From the NCBI GenBank assembly GCA_944325185.1, contig CALUZA010000022.1, positions 1 to 41,126 of the forward strand: DNA of 41,126 bases, given 5' to 3'. Within the stretch, counting starts at the first letter, position 1; each line of letters opens with the position of its first letter. The stretch is from Candidatus Gastranaerophilales bacterium (GTDB taxonomy: Bacteria; Cyanobacteriota; Vampirovibrionia; Gastranaerophilales; Gastranaerophilaceae). Shown piece by piece: positions 24,168 through 31,920 of the stretch. A program made the position numbers and the translations under genes. The notes below the pieces were generated by a model that had not been told where the DNA came from, did no database searches, and was given only the letters and a program-made list of their open reading frames with translations.

Positions 24168-25310
24168 CTATACCCGTACATAATCATTCATTACGGGCTG
24201 CATTCCTTGGGATTTTAATTCTTTATATATTTCTTCTACACTTCTTGAGTCGGCTATTTCAAATTGACTATCCCCTTCTTTTTTGTTTGAATGTTCTCCA
24301 ATTCCCGTTGAAACGCCTGCCGAAATTTTGGTGGCCGCAATTTTAACTGCATTATCTCTAAAATCTTTCCTTTCCCTTGTGGAAATTGTCATATTTACAT
24401 AGGGAAGAAAAATCCTATAAGCACACATTATTTGAAGAAGTTCAAGCTCACCTACATCCGAGGGATTTATATTTAAATCTGCTACTGTTGGTCTTAGACG
24501 AGGGACAGATATTGCGAATTCTCCCTTGGGATATTTTTTTTGTAAAAAGTGTATGTGCAGTGCTGTTGCAAGTGTGTCTTTTTTGTAGTCGCTTAAACCT
24601 AAAAGTGCTCCAAAGCCAACACCTCTCATGTTGCCTAATAAGGCCCTTTCTTGTGTGTTTAGTCTGTATGAATAAATACTTTTGTGTCCTTTTAGGTGAT
24701 TTTTTTTGTATATTTCTTTGTCGTATGTTTCTTGAAAAACGGTTATATAATCTGCACCGTTTTCGTGTAAATATTTATATTCGCTACTGTTTAGCGGATA
24801 TATTTCAAGCCCTACGTTTTTAAAATATTTTTTTGAAAGTTCAACAGCTTTTTTAATATAATCAACATCTGACATTTTTCTGGATTCACCTGTTAAAATC
24901 AGGATTTCTTCAAGTCCTGTTTTTTTAATTGCTATGAGTTCTTTTTCAATTTCACTAAAATTTAATTTTGCTCTTTTTATGTTGTTTTTGCAGTTAAATC
25001 CGCAATAAATACAGTGGTTTTCGCAATAATTAGATATGTATAAAGGAGTGAAAAAGTAGACATTTTTTCCAAAAAATCTTTCTCTTTCTTTTTTTGCTTT
25101 TTGAGCTATTTGTTCAATAAATTTTTTTGCTACAGGAGAGATTAATGCGCAAAAATCTTCTATTGAACAGTCATTTTTATCAAGTGCGTTTATTACATCA
25201 TATTCATTGTATTTTTCAAAATTCGTATTATTAGTAATGTTTAAAATTTTATTTTCAATATCACTGTTTATTATTTCCATATCCGGAAAATATTTTTCGT
25301 TATTTGTCAT
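24168..25310 (-). CDS. thiH: 2-iminoacetate synthase (tyrosine lyase) ThiH
   Basis: 380 residues, usual length. ThiH is a radical SAM enzyme that cleaves tyrosine to dehydroglycine for the thiazole ring of thiamine, the anaerobic route replacing ThiO. The CxxxCxxC cluster motif is C96, C100, C103 in NYCENHCIYCGF. LTGESRKMSD, VFQETYDKEIYKK and GFGALLGLSDYKKD are ThiH motifs. It lies 4 bases after thiG in the same operon. Anaerobic growth is suggested by this choice of enzyme. Confidence 0.95.
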   Translation of the reverse strand: MTNNEKYFPDMEIINSDIENKILNITNNTNFEKYNEYDVINALDKNDCSIEDFCALISPVAKKFIEQIAQKAKKERERFFGKNVYFFTPLYISNYCENHCIYCGFNCKNNIKRAKLNFSEIEKELIAIKKTGLEEILILTGESRKMSDVDYIKKAVELSKKYFKNVGLEIYPLNSSEYKYLHENGADYITVFQETYDKEIYKKNHLKGHKSIYSYRLNTQERALLGNMRGVGFGALLGLSDYKKDTLATALHIHFLQKKYPKGEFAISVPRLRPTVADLNINPSDVGELELLQIMCAYRIFLPYVNMTISTRERKDFRDNAVKIAATKISAGVSTGIGEHSNKKEGDSQFEIADSRSVEEIYKELKSQGMQPVMNDYVRV

Positions 25311-25314
25311 ATTT

Positions 25315-26073
25315 TTACCTTAAAAAACCTGTAAGAGGACTGGATGCTTGAGCAAGATTGCTTTCTTTTCCGCATTTTGCAAGATAAGCAAATCTGCCTG
25401 CCTCAATTGCTAATTTAAAGGCTTTGGACATCACTTGTATGTTTTGAGCTGTTGCAATTGCTGTATTTGCCATAACGGCGCTTGCTCCCATTTCCATAGC
25501 TTCCGCTGCTTGACTTGGTTTACCAATGCCTGCATCAACTATAATCGGCAAATCTATTTCTTCTATCAATATTTTTATAAACTCTTTTGTAATCAATCCT
25601 TTGTTTGTTCCGATTGGCGCTCCCAGAGGCATAATACATGCTGCGCCTGCATTTTTCATATCTCTTGCTGCGTTTAAGTCGGGATACATATAAGGCATTG
25701 GAATAAAGCCTTCGTTTGCTAATTTTTCAACAGCTAAAGTTGTTTCGTAATTATCAGGAAGTAAATATTTTGAATCTTTGATTACTTCTATTTTAATCAT
25801 ATCGGCGCCTGATAATTCTCTTGCTATTTTTGCAATTCTTAACGCTTCGTCGGAATTTCTTGCACCTGAAGTATTTGGAAGAATTTTAATATTTTTTGGA
25901 ATAAAATTTAATATATTATCAGTATCTGTATTTATTCTTCTTAGTGCCATGGTAATTATTTCGGCTCCTGCATTTTCAATTGCAGATTTTACAAGTTCAA
26001 GATTAAATTTACCCGATCCTAAAATAAATCTTGAATTAAATTCATATTTTCCAATCTTTAATTTATCTTCCAT
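25315..26073 (-). CDS. thiG: Thiazole synthase ThiG
   Basis: 252 residues from the ATG at 26073 (GAGGT six bases upstream); an upstream ATG at 26100 is rejected. ThiG condenses deoxyxylulose phosphate, dehydroglycine and ThiS thiocarboxylate to the thiazole phosphate. The TIM barrel shows FILGSGKF near the start, the Schiff-base lysine in MIKIEVIKD, and phosphate-binding VDAGIGKPSQAAEAMEMGAS. thiS, thiF and thiC are not in the window. A good promoter and an 80-base leader lie upstream. Confidence 0.96.
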   Translation of the reverse strand: MEDKLKIGKYEFNSRFILGSGKFNLELVKSAIENAGAEIITMALRRINTDTDNILNFIPKNIKILPNTSGARNSDEALRIAKIARELSGADMIKIEVIKDSKYLLPDNYETTLAVEKLANEGFIPMPYMYPDLNAARDMKNAGAACIMPLGAPIGTNKGLITKEFIKILIEEIDLPIIVDAGIGKPSQAAEAMEMGASAVMANTAIATAQNIQVMSKAFKLAIEAGRFAYLAKCGKESNLAQASSPLTGFLR

Positions 26074-26080
26074 TTTTACC

Positions 26081-26140
26081 TCAATAAAAAACGCAAACAA
26101 AGTTGCTCGTACCCAAGGTGGTGCGCCCCTTCATTTGCAT
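26081..26140 (-). promoter_or_regulatory. GC-rich thiG leader with a possible 19-codon upstream ORF
   Basis: Between the thiG promoter and its ribosome-binding site lies an unusually GC-rich stretch (around 26104-26131). The same stretch can be read as a 19-residue ORF, MQMKGRTTLGTSNFVCVFY, from 26140 to a TGA whose bases are part of the thiG Shine-Dalgarno (TGAGGT). The ORF has no clear ribosome-binding site. The conserved TPP riboswitch sequences (CTGAGA, ACCTGAT) are not present. Either a structured leader or a leader peptide is possible. Confidence 0.4.
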
Positions 26141-26161
26141 TAAATAACAAAATCTGAATTT

Positions 26162-26190
26162 AATATAAATTAAATTAACATCTTTGTCAA
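26162..26190 (-). promoter_or_regulatory. Promoter of thiGH
   Basis: TTGACA (26190-26185) and TATATT (26167-26162) have exactly 17 bases between them, a near-consensus sigma-70 promoter. The transcript would begin near 26155, about 82 bases before thiG. The -35 overlaps the -35 of the divergent plus-strand promoter. Confidence 0.8.
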
Positions 26191-26212
26191 TGAAGCTTTT
26201 TTATAGTATTGT
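26184..26212 (+). promoter_or_regulatory. Divergent promoter of the 26234 operon
   Basis: TTGTCA (26184-26189) and TATTGT (26207-26212) are 17 bases apart. The start would be near 26219, followed by AGGAGGT before the ATG at 26234. The two back-to-back promoters share the bases TTGTCAA, so they probably compete or are co-regulated. Confidence 0.65.
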
Positions 26213-26233
26213 ACTTTTTAGGAGGTTGTTTTT

Positions 26234-26851
26234 ATGGGTTGTTTGAAAAGTTTATTTAAAAAAATAGTTGTGATTTTGATAGTAGTAGCATTTTTTGCTT
26301 TTGGCGGATTTAGCTATGTTAAGAAGCTGATTAACGATTATCAAAATCCCCCAAGAAACGAATTTGTTAAAGCAGAAAAAGATTACGGAGATTTTTCTTC
26401 GGTTTCCAGTGATTATCAATTAACAAGAAGTTTTAATTTGTTCGGTTACAAAAAAATAAATGCAAAATACATACCCACAGGTCAAAAAATAACAATTTTT
26501 GACTTAAAAGATACAGAGAAACTATCTTCAAAAGATTTTACTTCAAACGAAATTAATGAAAAAACCTCTTTGTTACTAGATAAACTGAAAGATTCTTTTA
26601 TTACATTTGAAGATTTTAAAATAGTTCAAAAGGGAATATATATATCAAAAGGTCAAAAAGTTCCATATATTAAATTTAGCGCTAAAGTTAAAAATGTTCC
26701 TTTTAAAAACGTTATTGGAATTATGGGCGCTTATGAAACAAAAAATGAAAAAGCAAAAGATTATTCTACAAAATTAATTTTGACGGTTGTTGATGCGAAA
26801 GCTTTTAATCCGACCATTGTTTCAAGTTTTATTAGGGCAGTGAGATTTTAA
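26234..26851 (+). CDS. Membrane-anchored unknown protein
   Basis: 205 residues with a strong AGGAGGT site. One hydrophobic segment (about 11-27, VVILIVVAFFAFGGFSYV) follows a basic start, so it is an N-in anchored or secreted protein. The rest is beta-rich and Lys-rich with FSSVSSDYQLTRSFNLFGYKK, KFSAKVKNVPFKNVIG and a final FIRAVRF. Cys3 is not a lipobox. Its stop overlaps the start of the glycosyltransferase by one base (TAATG), so the two are coupled. It is not recognised. Confidence 0.7.
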   Translation: MGCLKSLFKKIVVILIVVAFFAFGGFSYVKKLINDYQNPPRNEFVKAEKDYGDFSSVSSDYQLTRSFNLFGYKKINAKYIPTGQKITIFDLKDTEKLSSKDFTSNEINEKTSLLLDKLKDSFITFEDFKIVQKGIYISKGQKVPYIKFSAKVKNVPFKNVIGIMGAYETKNEKAKDYSTKLILTVVDAKAFNPTIVSSFIRAVRF

Positions 26852-27792
26852 TGCGAATTTCCGTAATTTTAACTTCCTATAACTTAGAAGATATAATTTC
26901 TGAAACTTTAAATAGTCTTATTGGACAAAGTTTTTCGGATTATGAAATTATCATCGTTGATGATGGTTCTTCAGATGGAACAGTTAATATAATTAAAAAA
27001 TATGCCGAAAGATTTGATATTATAAAACCGCTTTATCTTGAACATAGCGGTTGTGGTTTTTGCAGAAATGAAGGATTTAAGCTTGCAAGCGGAAAGTACG
27101 TTTTATTTTTAGATGGAGATGATATTTTCGATTCGGATTTTCTTTTTAATATGTATAAAAAGATTGAAGAAGAAAAAGCGGATATATGTATCTGCAACAG
27201 TAAAGAATTCGAAGGAAATATCAAAAATATAAAAAAGACTCATTTTAATTCCGATTATCCTATAGGCTGGGCGTGGGATAAATTAATTAAAAAATCATTG
27301 ATTGATAAATGGAATTTAAAATTTTCAAATTTATCATCCTCTAATGATTTAACTTTTGTTTACTGTGCTTTGTTTTTATCTGAAAAAACAGTAAAAATTC
27401 CTGATTGTTTAGTGTATAGGAGATTGAGGGAAAATTCTGTTTCTTTTTTAAGAGATGAAAAAAATGCTTTTATAGCTTTAAGTGAGTTAAAACAAAAATT
27501 ATTAGAAATAGATAAATTCGAAGCTTTAGAGAATGATTTTCAAAATATTGCTTTAAGGTTAATTTTTTGGCTTTTTAATTCTGCTAAAACAAAAGAAAAA
27601 AGAAAAAAGGTTCTTGAATATATTAAATATTATGAAAATTTTTTAAATATTTTGTGCATTAAAAATGTTAAATATAAAAAATGCTATAATTTTTATTCTA
27701 TTGCAGTAAAATCAAAAAATGAGCTCGGTTTCTATGTTGATTATATAGCTCAAAATTTATTAAAATTCGTATTTTCTGACAATAAAAAATAA
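26851..27792 (+). CDS. Family 2 glycosyltransferase
   Basis: 313 residues. The GT-A fold is seen in ISVILTSYNLEDIISETLNS at the start, nucleotide-binding DDGSSDGT (37-44) and the metal-binding DGDD (88-91). GHSGCGFCRNEG-like residues (HSGCGFCRNEGF) occupy the usual ARNxG position. The second half is divergent, helical and lysine-rich. The acceptor and sugar cannot be told. It is translationally coupled to the anchored protein upstream. Confidence 0.9.
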   Translation: MRISVILTSYNLEDIISETLNSLIGQSFSDYEIIIVDDGSSDGTVNIIKKYAERFDIIKPLYLEHSGCGFCRNEGFKLASGKYVLFLDGDDIFDSDFLFNMYKKIEEEKADICICNSKEFEGNIKNIKKTHFNSDYPIGWAWDKLIKKSLIDKWNLKFSNLSSSNDLTFVYCALFLSEKTVKIPDCLVYRRLRENSVSFLRDEKNAFIALSELKQKLLEIDKFEALENDFQNIALRLIFWLFNSAKTKEKRKKVLEYIKYYENFLNILCIKNVKYKKCYNFYSIAVKSKNELGFYVDYIAQNLLKFVFSDNKK

Positions 27793-27816
27793 ATTTTTTA
27801 TTATAAAATTTATATT

Positions 27817-28362
27817 ATGAGGACAAGTTCTTGGAATATATTTAAAGTTTTTTTGAAAATCGGGGCAATTTTGCTGGGTGGTGGATATGTGATTATTCCA
27901 ATTATGAAACAAGAGCTTGTAGAAAAAAGAAAATGGCTAAATGATGATGAAGTCTGTGATTATTATTGCGTAAGCCAATGTCTTCCGGGAATTATCGCAA
28001 TTAATATGTCCATATTGGTCGGATATAGGTTAAATAAATTCAAAGGCATGCTTGCTGCTGTTTTTGGAATGGGTTTTTCGCCCTTTATTTCAATTGTAAT
28101 TGTTGCAAATTTGCTTTCAAAAATTATGAGTATAGGATTTATTGATGGTCTTTTTTGGGGTGTTAATTTATCTGTTATTGTATTAATATATTTAACCTTA
28201 AAAGAAATGTGGCAAAAAAGTATTGTTGATATATTCAGTTTTTGTTGGTTTTTATTAATTTTATTTTTAGCTGTTTTTAAGGTTAATCCTGCAATTTTAA
28301 TAATTGTTTCGATTATATTAGGATTATTAATGGAAAAAATTAGGAGAATAAAGAATGTTTAA
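27817..28362 (+). CDS. CHR-family transporter, first subunit
   Basis: 181 residues, a single-domain member of the chromate ion transporter family, in which short proteins occur as adjacent pairs. ILLGGGYVIIPIMKQELVEKRKWL matches the conserved GGG(Y/H)xxPxL region, and QCLPGIIAINMSILVGYR the PGPxxxN region. About six hydrophobic helices are visible. There is no clear ribosome-binding site, and A/T-rich -10-like sequence runs up to the ATG. The substrate is uncertain; chromate cannot be assumed. Confidence 0.85.
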   Translation: MRTSSWNIFKVFLKIGAILLGGGYVIIPIMKQELVEKRKWLNDDEVCDYYCVSQCLPGIIAINMSILVGYRLNKFKGMLAAVFGMGFSPFISIVIVANLLSKIMSIGFIDGLFWGVNLSVIVLIYLTLKEMWQKSIVDIFSFCWFLLILFLAVFKVNPAILIIVSIILGLLMEKIRRIKNV

Positions 28363-28918
28363 TACTTATTTTCTTTTATTCTTCGAATTTTTCAAAATAG
28401 GGCTTTTTACTTTTGGCGGCGGATATGCTTCTTTGCCGTTTTTGTATCATATTTGTGATATATACAGCTGGTTTACACATCAAGAACTTACTCAGTTGAT
28501 TGCAATTTCAGGTATCACCCCCGGTCCTATCGGGTTGAATATGGCTACATTCTCGGGTTTTCAAACGCTTGGTTTAAAAGGTGCTTTTATTTCAAGTTTG
28601 GCTTTGATTTTACCTATGATGATTATCACTAGTCAAGTTTTTAGATTGTATAAGAAATTTTCGGAAAATTCTTATGTGAAATCTGTTTTGTATGTTCTTC
28701 GTCCCACATCTTGCGCGTTAATTTTGAGCGTTGGAGCGAAATTATTTTATAATTTGGTTTTAATAAGTGATTTATCTTTAAAATTAATTGATATTAAAGC
28801 TTTTGTATTGGTTGTATTTTTGTTTTTGCTTACATTTAAATTGAAACGTGATCCAATTATTTATATGGCAATAGCAGGTCTTATTGGGGTTGTGTTACAG
28901 TTTGTAAAAAATATATAA
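28355..28918 (+). CDS. CHR-family transporter, second subunit
   Basis: 187 residues, the partner of the preceding gene and overlapping it by 8 bases, with AGGAG upstream. FTFGGGYASLPFLYHI and the GITPGPIGLNMATFSGF signature are well conserved, better than in the first subunit. It has about six helices. Short CHR pairs are thought to insert in opposite orientation and act as a heterodimer. No metal-resistance genes are nearby. Confidence 0.88.
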   Translation: MFNTYFLLFFEFFKIGLFTFGGGYASLPFLYHICDIYSWFTHQELTQLIAISGITPGPIGLNMATFSGFQTLGLKGAFISSLALILPMMIITSQVFRLYKKFSENSYVKSVLYVLRPTSCALILSVGAKLFYNLVLISDLSLKLIDIKAFVLVVFLFLLTFKLKRDPIIYMAIAGLIGVVLQFVKNI

Positions 28919-28971
28919 AATTTTGAAATTATATCTTTTATGCATACTTTATATTTATAGAGGTAGTAAAG

Positions 28972-29121
28972 ATGAAAAAAGATATTTTAAATTTTAATAA
29001 AAAAAATGATAATGAAAATTTGTTAATTCCTATAGAAATGCATGGCAATGGATTAGTTGATAATTCTTCATTGATTGTTGATTTTGAAGAATACTTGAAA
29101 ACCTTTAATTTTGGAGTTTAG
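28972..29121 (+). CDS. Small unknown protein
   Basis: 49 residues: it starts MKKDILNFNKKNDNENLLIP and ends VDFEEYLKTFNFGV. AGAGGT stands about 8 bases before the ATG. It is hydrophilic, acidic toward the C-terminus and has no membrane helix. It lies 53 bases after the CHR pair. Function is unknown. Support comes from the ribosome-binding site and the uninterrupted frame. Confidence 0.55.
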   Translation: MKKDILNFNKKNDNENLLIPIEMHGNGLVDNSSLIVDFEEYLKTFNFGV

Positions 29122-29327
29122 CGAGTTTGGCATGTTTGCATGCTACTAAAATTAATCTTTTTGGGTTTGTCAATTAAATATTGTAATATTAAGTTTGTAA
29201 AGTCGAGTTTTGCTTCTTGCTTTCTTGCAATTAACCATTGTAAAACTTTTTTAACATTGTTTTCTATTGCAATAGTTAGCTTATGAATTAGAATTGAAAT
29301 ATAGTCAAGGAGTCTTAAAACACGCAT
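29118..29327 (-). CDS. Possible small protein (weak)
   Basis: A 69-codon minus-strand frame converges on the 49-residue gene with a 4-base overlap. It would be a helical basic protein (LLDYISILIHKLTIAIENNV, then KKVLQWLIARKQ). Codon use looks like the neighbours, but there is no ribosome-binding site before the ATG. It could equally be a leader region for the plus-strand mini-gene at 29339. Nothing else is seen between 29122 and 29338. Confidence 0.25.
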   Translation of the reverse strand: MRVLRLLDYISILIHKLTIAIENNVKKVLQWLIARKQEAKLDFTNLILQYLIDKPKKINFSSMQTCQTR

Positions 29328-29338
29328 TGAAAGGAGTG

Positions 29339-29416
29339 ATGGCTCGTTTTTTAAGAAAAATTGGAATGTTAGAAAGATTATTAACGAAAAAAGTTATAAA
29401 TAAGGTTTACTACTAG
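29339..29416 (+). CDS. Very small basic peptide gene
   Basis: 25 codons starting MARFLRKIGMLERLLTKKV. AAAGGAG sits two bases before the ATG and a good terminator follows at 29426-29450, which together suggest a real mini-gene. The peptide is cationic and amphipathic, able to associate with membranes. A toxin, regulator or leader role cannot be told apart. Confidence 0.45.
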   Translation: MARFLRKIGMLERLLTKKVINKVYY

Positions 29417-29425
29417 ATTTGGGTT

Positions 29426-29450
29426 AATCCGTCATTTTATTTGGCGGATT
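29426..29450 (+). terminator. Intrinsic terminator after the 25-codon gene
   Basis: AATCCGTC pairs with GGCGGATT (8 bp with one G-T) around a 9-base A/T loop and is followed by TAATTTTTTC. It lies 9 bases after the stop at 29416. Confidence 0.75.
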
Positions 29451-29535
29451 TAATTTTTTCTTGCAAAAATTTTTTTATAAGGTTTTAATTGTTTACAAAC
29501 TTTTTTTATTTATATTGTAATTAAGTAAGCAAAAT

Positions 29536-30558
29536 ATGATTAATGTTAATGAATTATCGATAGTTTCAAATTTTGATTTTGAATTGTCTAATGATGAAAA
29601 AAAACTTATTGTAGAAAAACTTTTGGAAGCTCATAATCTGGCTGTAGCAAATTTGGATTTTGGCAATATTACAAATAGAGGGTTTGCGGTAAATGCTTGT
29701 TCGCAAGATGGAATTTGGGCTTTGGGTACAAATTTTAATAACACACGAAATGAAATATCTTCAATTTGCGCAGAAAGAAGCGCAGTTATGTCTTTGTTTA
29801 ATAAATCATTAATAAAAAACAATTCTAAAATATTTAATTTTAAAGTTAAATATTTATGTATGGCTCAAGCAATCGATTTAAACAAAAGTTTCAAAAGTGC
29901 TGTTCCATGTGAAGATTGTTTGGCTTGGTTTAATACTTGTAGATTTTTTGATGATGAAACAATAATTTTTTCTTTTGAAAAAAATGAAAATGAAAAAATC
30001 ATTTTACAAGCAACTAAATTAATCGAATATCTGCCCTATAGGAATTTATTAACTTCTAATGTTTATAATGAAAATAAAGAAATTAAATATACTGATGCTG
30101 CATCAAAATCTATGTCAAAATTTGATATTGATGAAGAAAAAATTAAAGAAATTTTGTTTTTGACATATCAAAACTATAAAGATATAACTTGTAAAAATAT
30201 TTCAAATCAAAATATTTCTTGTTCGATATATGTTAATAATAAAATATATAGTTCAAATAAAACCGATTGGACAAAAAGATGGTTTATTGAACCATTAGAA
30301 TATAATTTAAAACAGGCTATTGAGGAAAATTCTGACAATATTCATATAGACGTTGTTTCATACTTTGGAGATGAGTTTTCAGGAAGCAAAGATGAAAAAT
30401 TCAATGATGGAGTCGTTTCAATTAAAAGTCTTGGCAGAATCAGACAAAAATACGCTAAATCAGATACAATAATAGTACTTAATTTAGATAATTGTATTTT
30501 TGTTACTACTGTTGGCGAATTTCTTCCTAAGAAATTTGTACAAGGATATAAAATTTAA
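29536..30558 (+). CDS. Two-domain cytidine-deaminase-like protein
   Basis: 340 residues. The first half has the cytidine deaminase site: C78 and catalytic E80 in ICAERSAV, and C125/C128 in VPCEDC. That is three Cys zinc ligands, as in the tetrameric Bacillus-type enzyme. The total length and a second, motif-less half ending GEFLPKKF (like the usual end of a CDA domain) recall the dimeric E. coli Cdd layout. The second domain is probably catalytically dead. Nucleoside salvage is the likely role, but the sequence is divergent and another substrate is possible. A TTGTTT/TATATT promoter lies close to the ATG, with no clear ribosome-binding site. Confidence 0.75.
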   Translation: MINVNELSIVSNFDFELSNDEKKLIVEKLLEAHNLAVANLDFGNITNRGFAVNACSQDGIWALGTNFNNTRNEISSICAERSAVMSLFNKSLIKNNSKIFNFKVKYLCMAQAIDLNKSFKSAVPCEDCLAWFNTCRFFDDETIIFSFEKNENEKIILQATKLIEYLPYRNLLTSNVYNENKEIKYTDAASKSMSKFDIDEEKIKEILFLTYQNYKDITCKNISNQNISCSIYVNNKIYSSNKTDWTKRWFIEPLEYNLKQAIEENSDNIHIDVVSYFGDEFSGSKDEKFNDGVVSIKSLGRIRQKYAKSDTIIVLNLDNCIFVTTVGEFLPKKFVQGYKI

Positions 30559-30791
30559 TATTCGGTATCTTTTTCTTTTATATCAGAATTTAGCGCCCAT
30601 AGCAGTGCAGCAAGCCATCCGAAAAATGTCCAACCTAAAAGCACTGTTAAAAGAGTAATTGCTAGTATATTATTGTGTTTTCTTATATATGCAACAATAA
30701 CAGGTATGAAATATATTGCAAGTGATATAAATAACCATACTGCACAAATAAACATTATAAAAAATAAAATAATAAATTCTGCACCAATCAT
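30555..30791 (-). CDS. Superinfection-immunity-like small membrane protein
   Basis: 78 residues with two or three hydrophobic helices. The pattern IYFIPVIVAYIRKHNNILAI followed by LLTVLLGWTFFGWLAALLWAL fits the superinfection immunity family (phage T4 Imm type), widely present in bacterial chromosomes. AAGGAT precedes the ATG. It converges with the deaminase-like gene with a 4-base overlap of the stops. An anti-phage role is possible, but chromosomal members are mostly uncharacterised. Confidence 0.75.
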   Translation of the reverse strand: MIGAEFIILFFIMFICAVWLFISLAIYFIPVIVAYIRKHNNILAITLLTVLLGWTFFGWLAALLWALNSDIKEKDTEY

Positions 30792-30851
30792 ATTTTTATC
30801 CTTTTTTTAAGCTTATTCATTATACATCTTTTTTGTTATTTATTAAATATC

Positions 30852-31901
30852 TTATTGGTCAATTTCTCCAACTAAAGATTCAACAAGATAACTTAATCCG
30901 CTTCCTGGTTTATGTTGAAGTGTAATACATCTTACATCCGTATCATCAATTTGGTTTGCTTTTGCTATTTCAAGACATCCTGTTTGATCTGTTTGAGTTG
31001 TTTGAGTTGAATCCATAGGACAGATAGAAGGGCTTACGCTTCCACATCCTTCGCAAGTTGCACTTGATGCACATTGTGTATGTATTTTAACTCCGAATTG
31101 CGCGCATTCTTCTCTGCTGTGATAACCATTTCCACCATAAGCCATACAGTCTGCTGCAGCAGGACTTTGAGCGGAAGCAACTAAAGTAGCTTTTGTCTGT
31201 TCACCTGTTGCTGCTGCTTTATATATATCATAAGTAATTACTTTGTCATCCATTAGGAAGTTTTTGTTAACATTTGCTCCTGAAGCGTTAAATTTTTGTT
31301 TGCAGTATGGGCTTTTTCCTGTTGAATCATCCAGAGTGATTTTATTTCCTTCATCATCATATACAGAATCGTCCGCACAATTTACAGGGTATATAGTTCC
31401 ATCGTATTTTGCACCTTCATATATTCTTAAAGGAAACCTGTCTATCCAAATTTTGTTTAATCCTTCTTCTCCATCTATATCAATAATTATGTTTTTAAAC
31501 ATGTACGAACTTGTGACATAAGGTTTTTTCCAAGGATTAGCCAGTCCTTGGACTGTAACTCCGTTTGGAAATTTTAAGTTAATATCTGAAATCAATGCAT
31601 CTTTTGAACAGTCTGCAGCTTCGCTTAGTGTAAAATTGTCAGCAAATTCAATGCAAAATGTGTCATCTGTACTGTCGGGATTTTGATAACTTAATGTTTT
31701 TGGTTCGGAATCAGGGTCTGATTGATATTTTTCCATAACCGCTATGGTACCCTTTATTAAGTTGATTATGGTAGCATAAGTATAAAGCTTTGCTCTTTGA
31801 ACATTTGGTCTGAATGTTGTGATTAAAAAACTTGCAATCAGTATAATTACACTCATTGCCATAAATAATTCGATTAATGTCCAAGCATTTTTTTTCTTCA
31901 T
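30852..31901 (-). CDS. Type IV pilin-like protein
   Basis: 349 residues, large for a pilin. The N-terminus NAWTLIELFMAMSVIILIAS is a class III prepilin motif: basic leader, cleavage after Ala instead of Gly, and Glu at +5. A beta-rich C-terminal domain holds IDIDGEEGLNKIWIDRFPL, a variant of the D-x-G-x-x-G-x-N-x-x-G-x-D segment of type II pseudopilins, and many cysteines near the end (CASSATCEGCG) for disulfides. AAAGGA fixes the start. The next gene upstream encodes a paralogue. Surface filament or secretion-related roles are likely. Confidence 0.85.
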   Translation of the reverse strand: MKKKNAWTLIELFMAMSVIILIASFLITTFRPNVQRAKLYTYATIINLIKGTIAVMEKYQSDPDSEPKTLSYQNPDSTDDTFCIEFADNFTLSEAADCSKDALISDINLKFPNGVTVQGLANPWKKPYVTSSYMFKNIIIDIDGEEGLNKIWIDRFPLRIYEGAKYDGTIYPVNCADDSVYDDEGNKITLDDSTGKSPYCKQKFNASGANVNKNFLMDDKVITYDIYKAAATGEQTKATLVASAQSPAAADCMAYGGNGYHSREECAQFGVKIHTQCASSATCEGCGSVSPSICPMDSTQTTQTDQTGCLEIAKANQIDDTDVRCITLQHKPGSGLSYLVESLVGEIDQ

Positions 31902-31920
31902 GTTTTTATCCTTTATGTTT

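Noticed and set aside
24377..24823. 148-codon plus-strand frame inside thiH
   Set aside because: It is antisense to a well-identified radical SAM gene, has no ribosome-binding site and a Leu/Cys-rich shadow composition.
26074..26155. TPP riboswitch before thiG
   Set aside because: The conserved CTGAGA and ACCTGAT segments are not found and the leader is too short for the aptamer.
27817..28918. Chromate resistance operon
   Set aside because: Only the CHR transporter pair is present; no chrB, reductase or other metal genes are near, so the substrate is left open.
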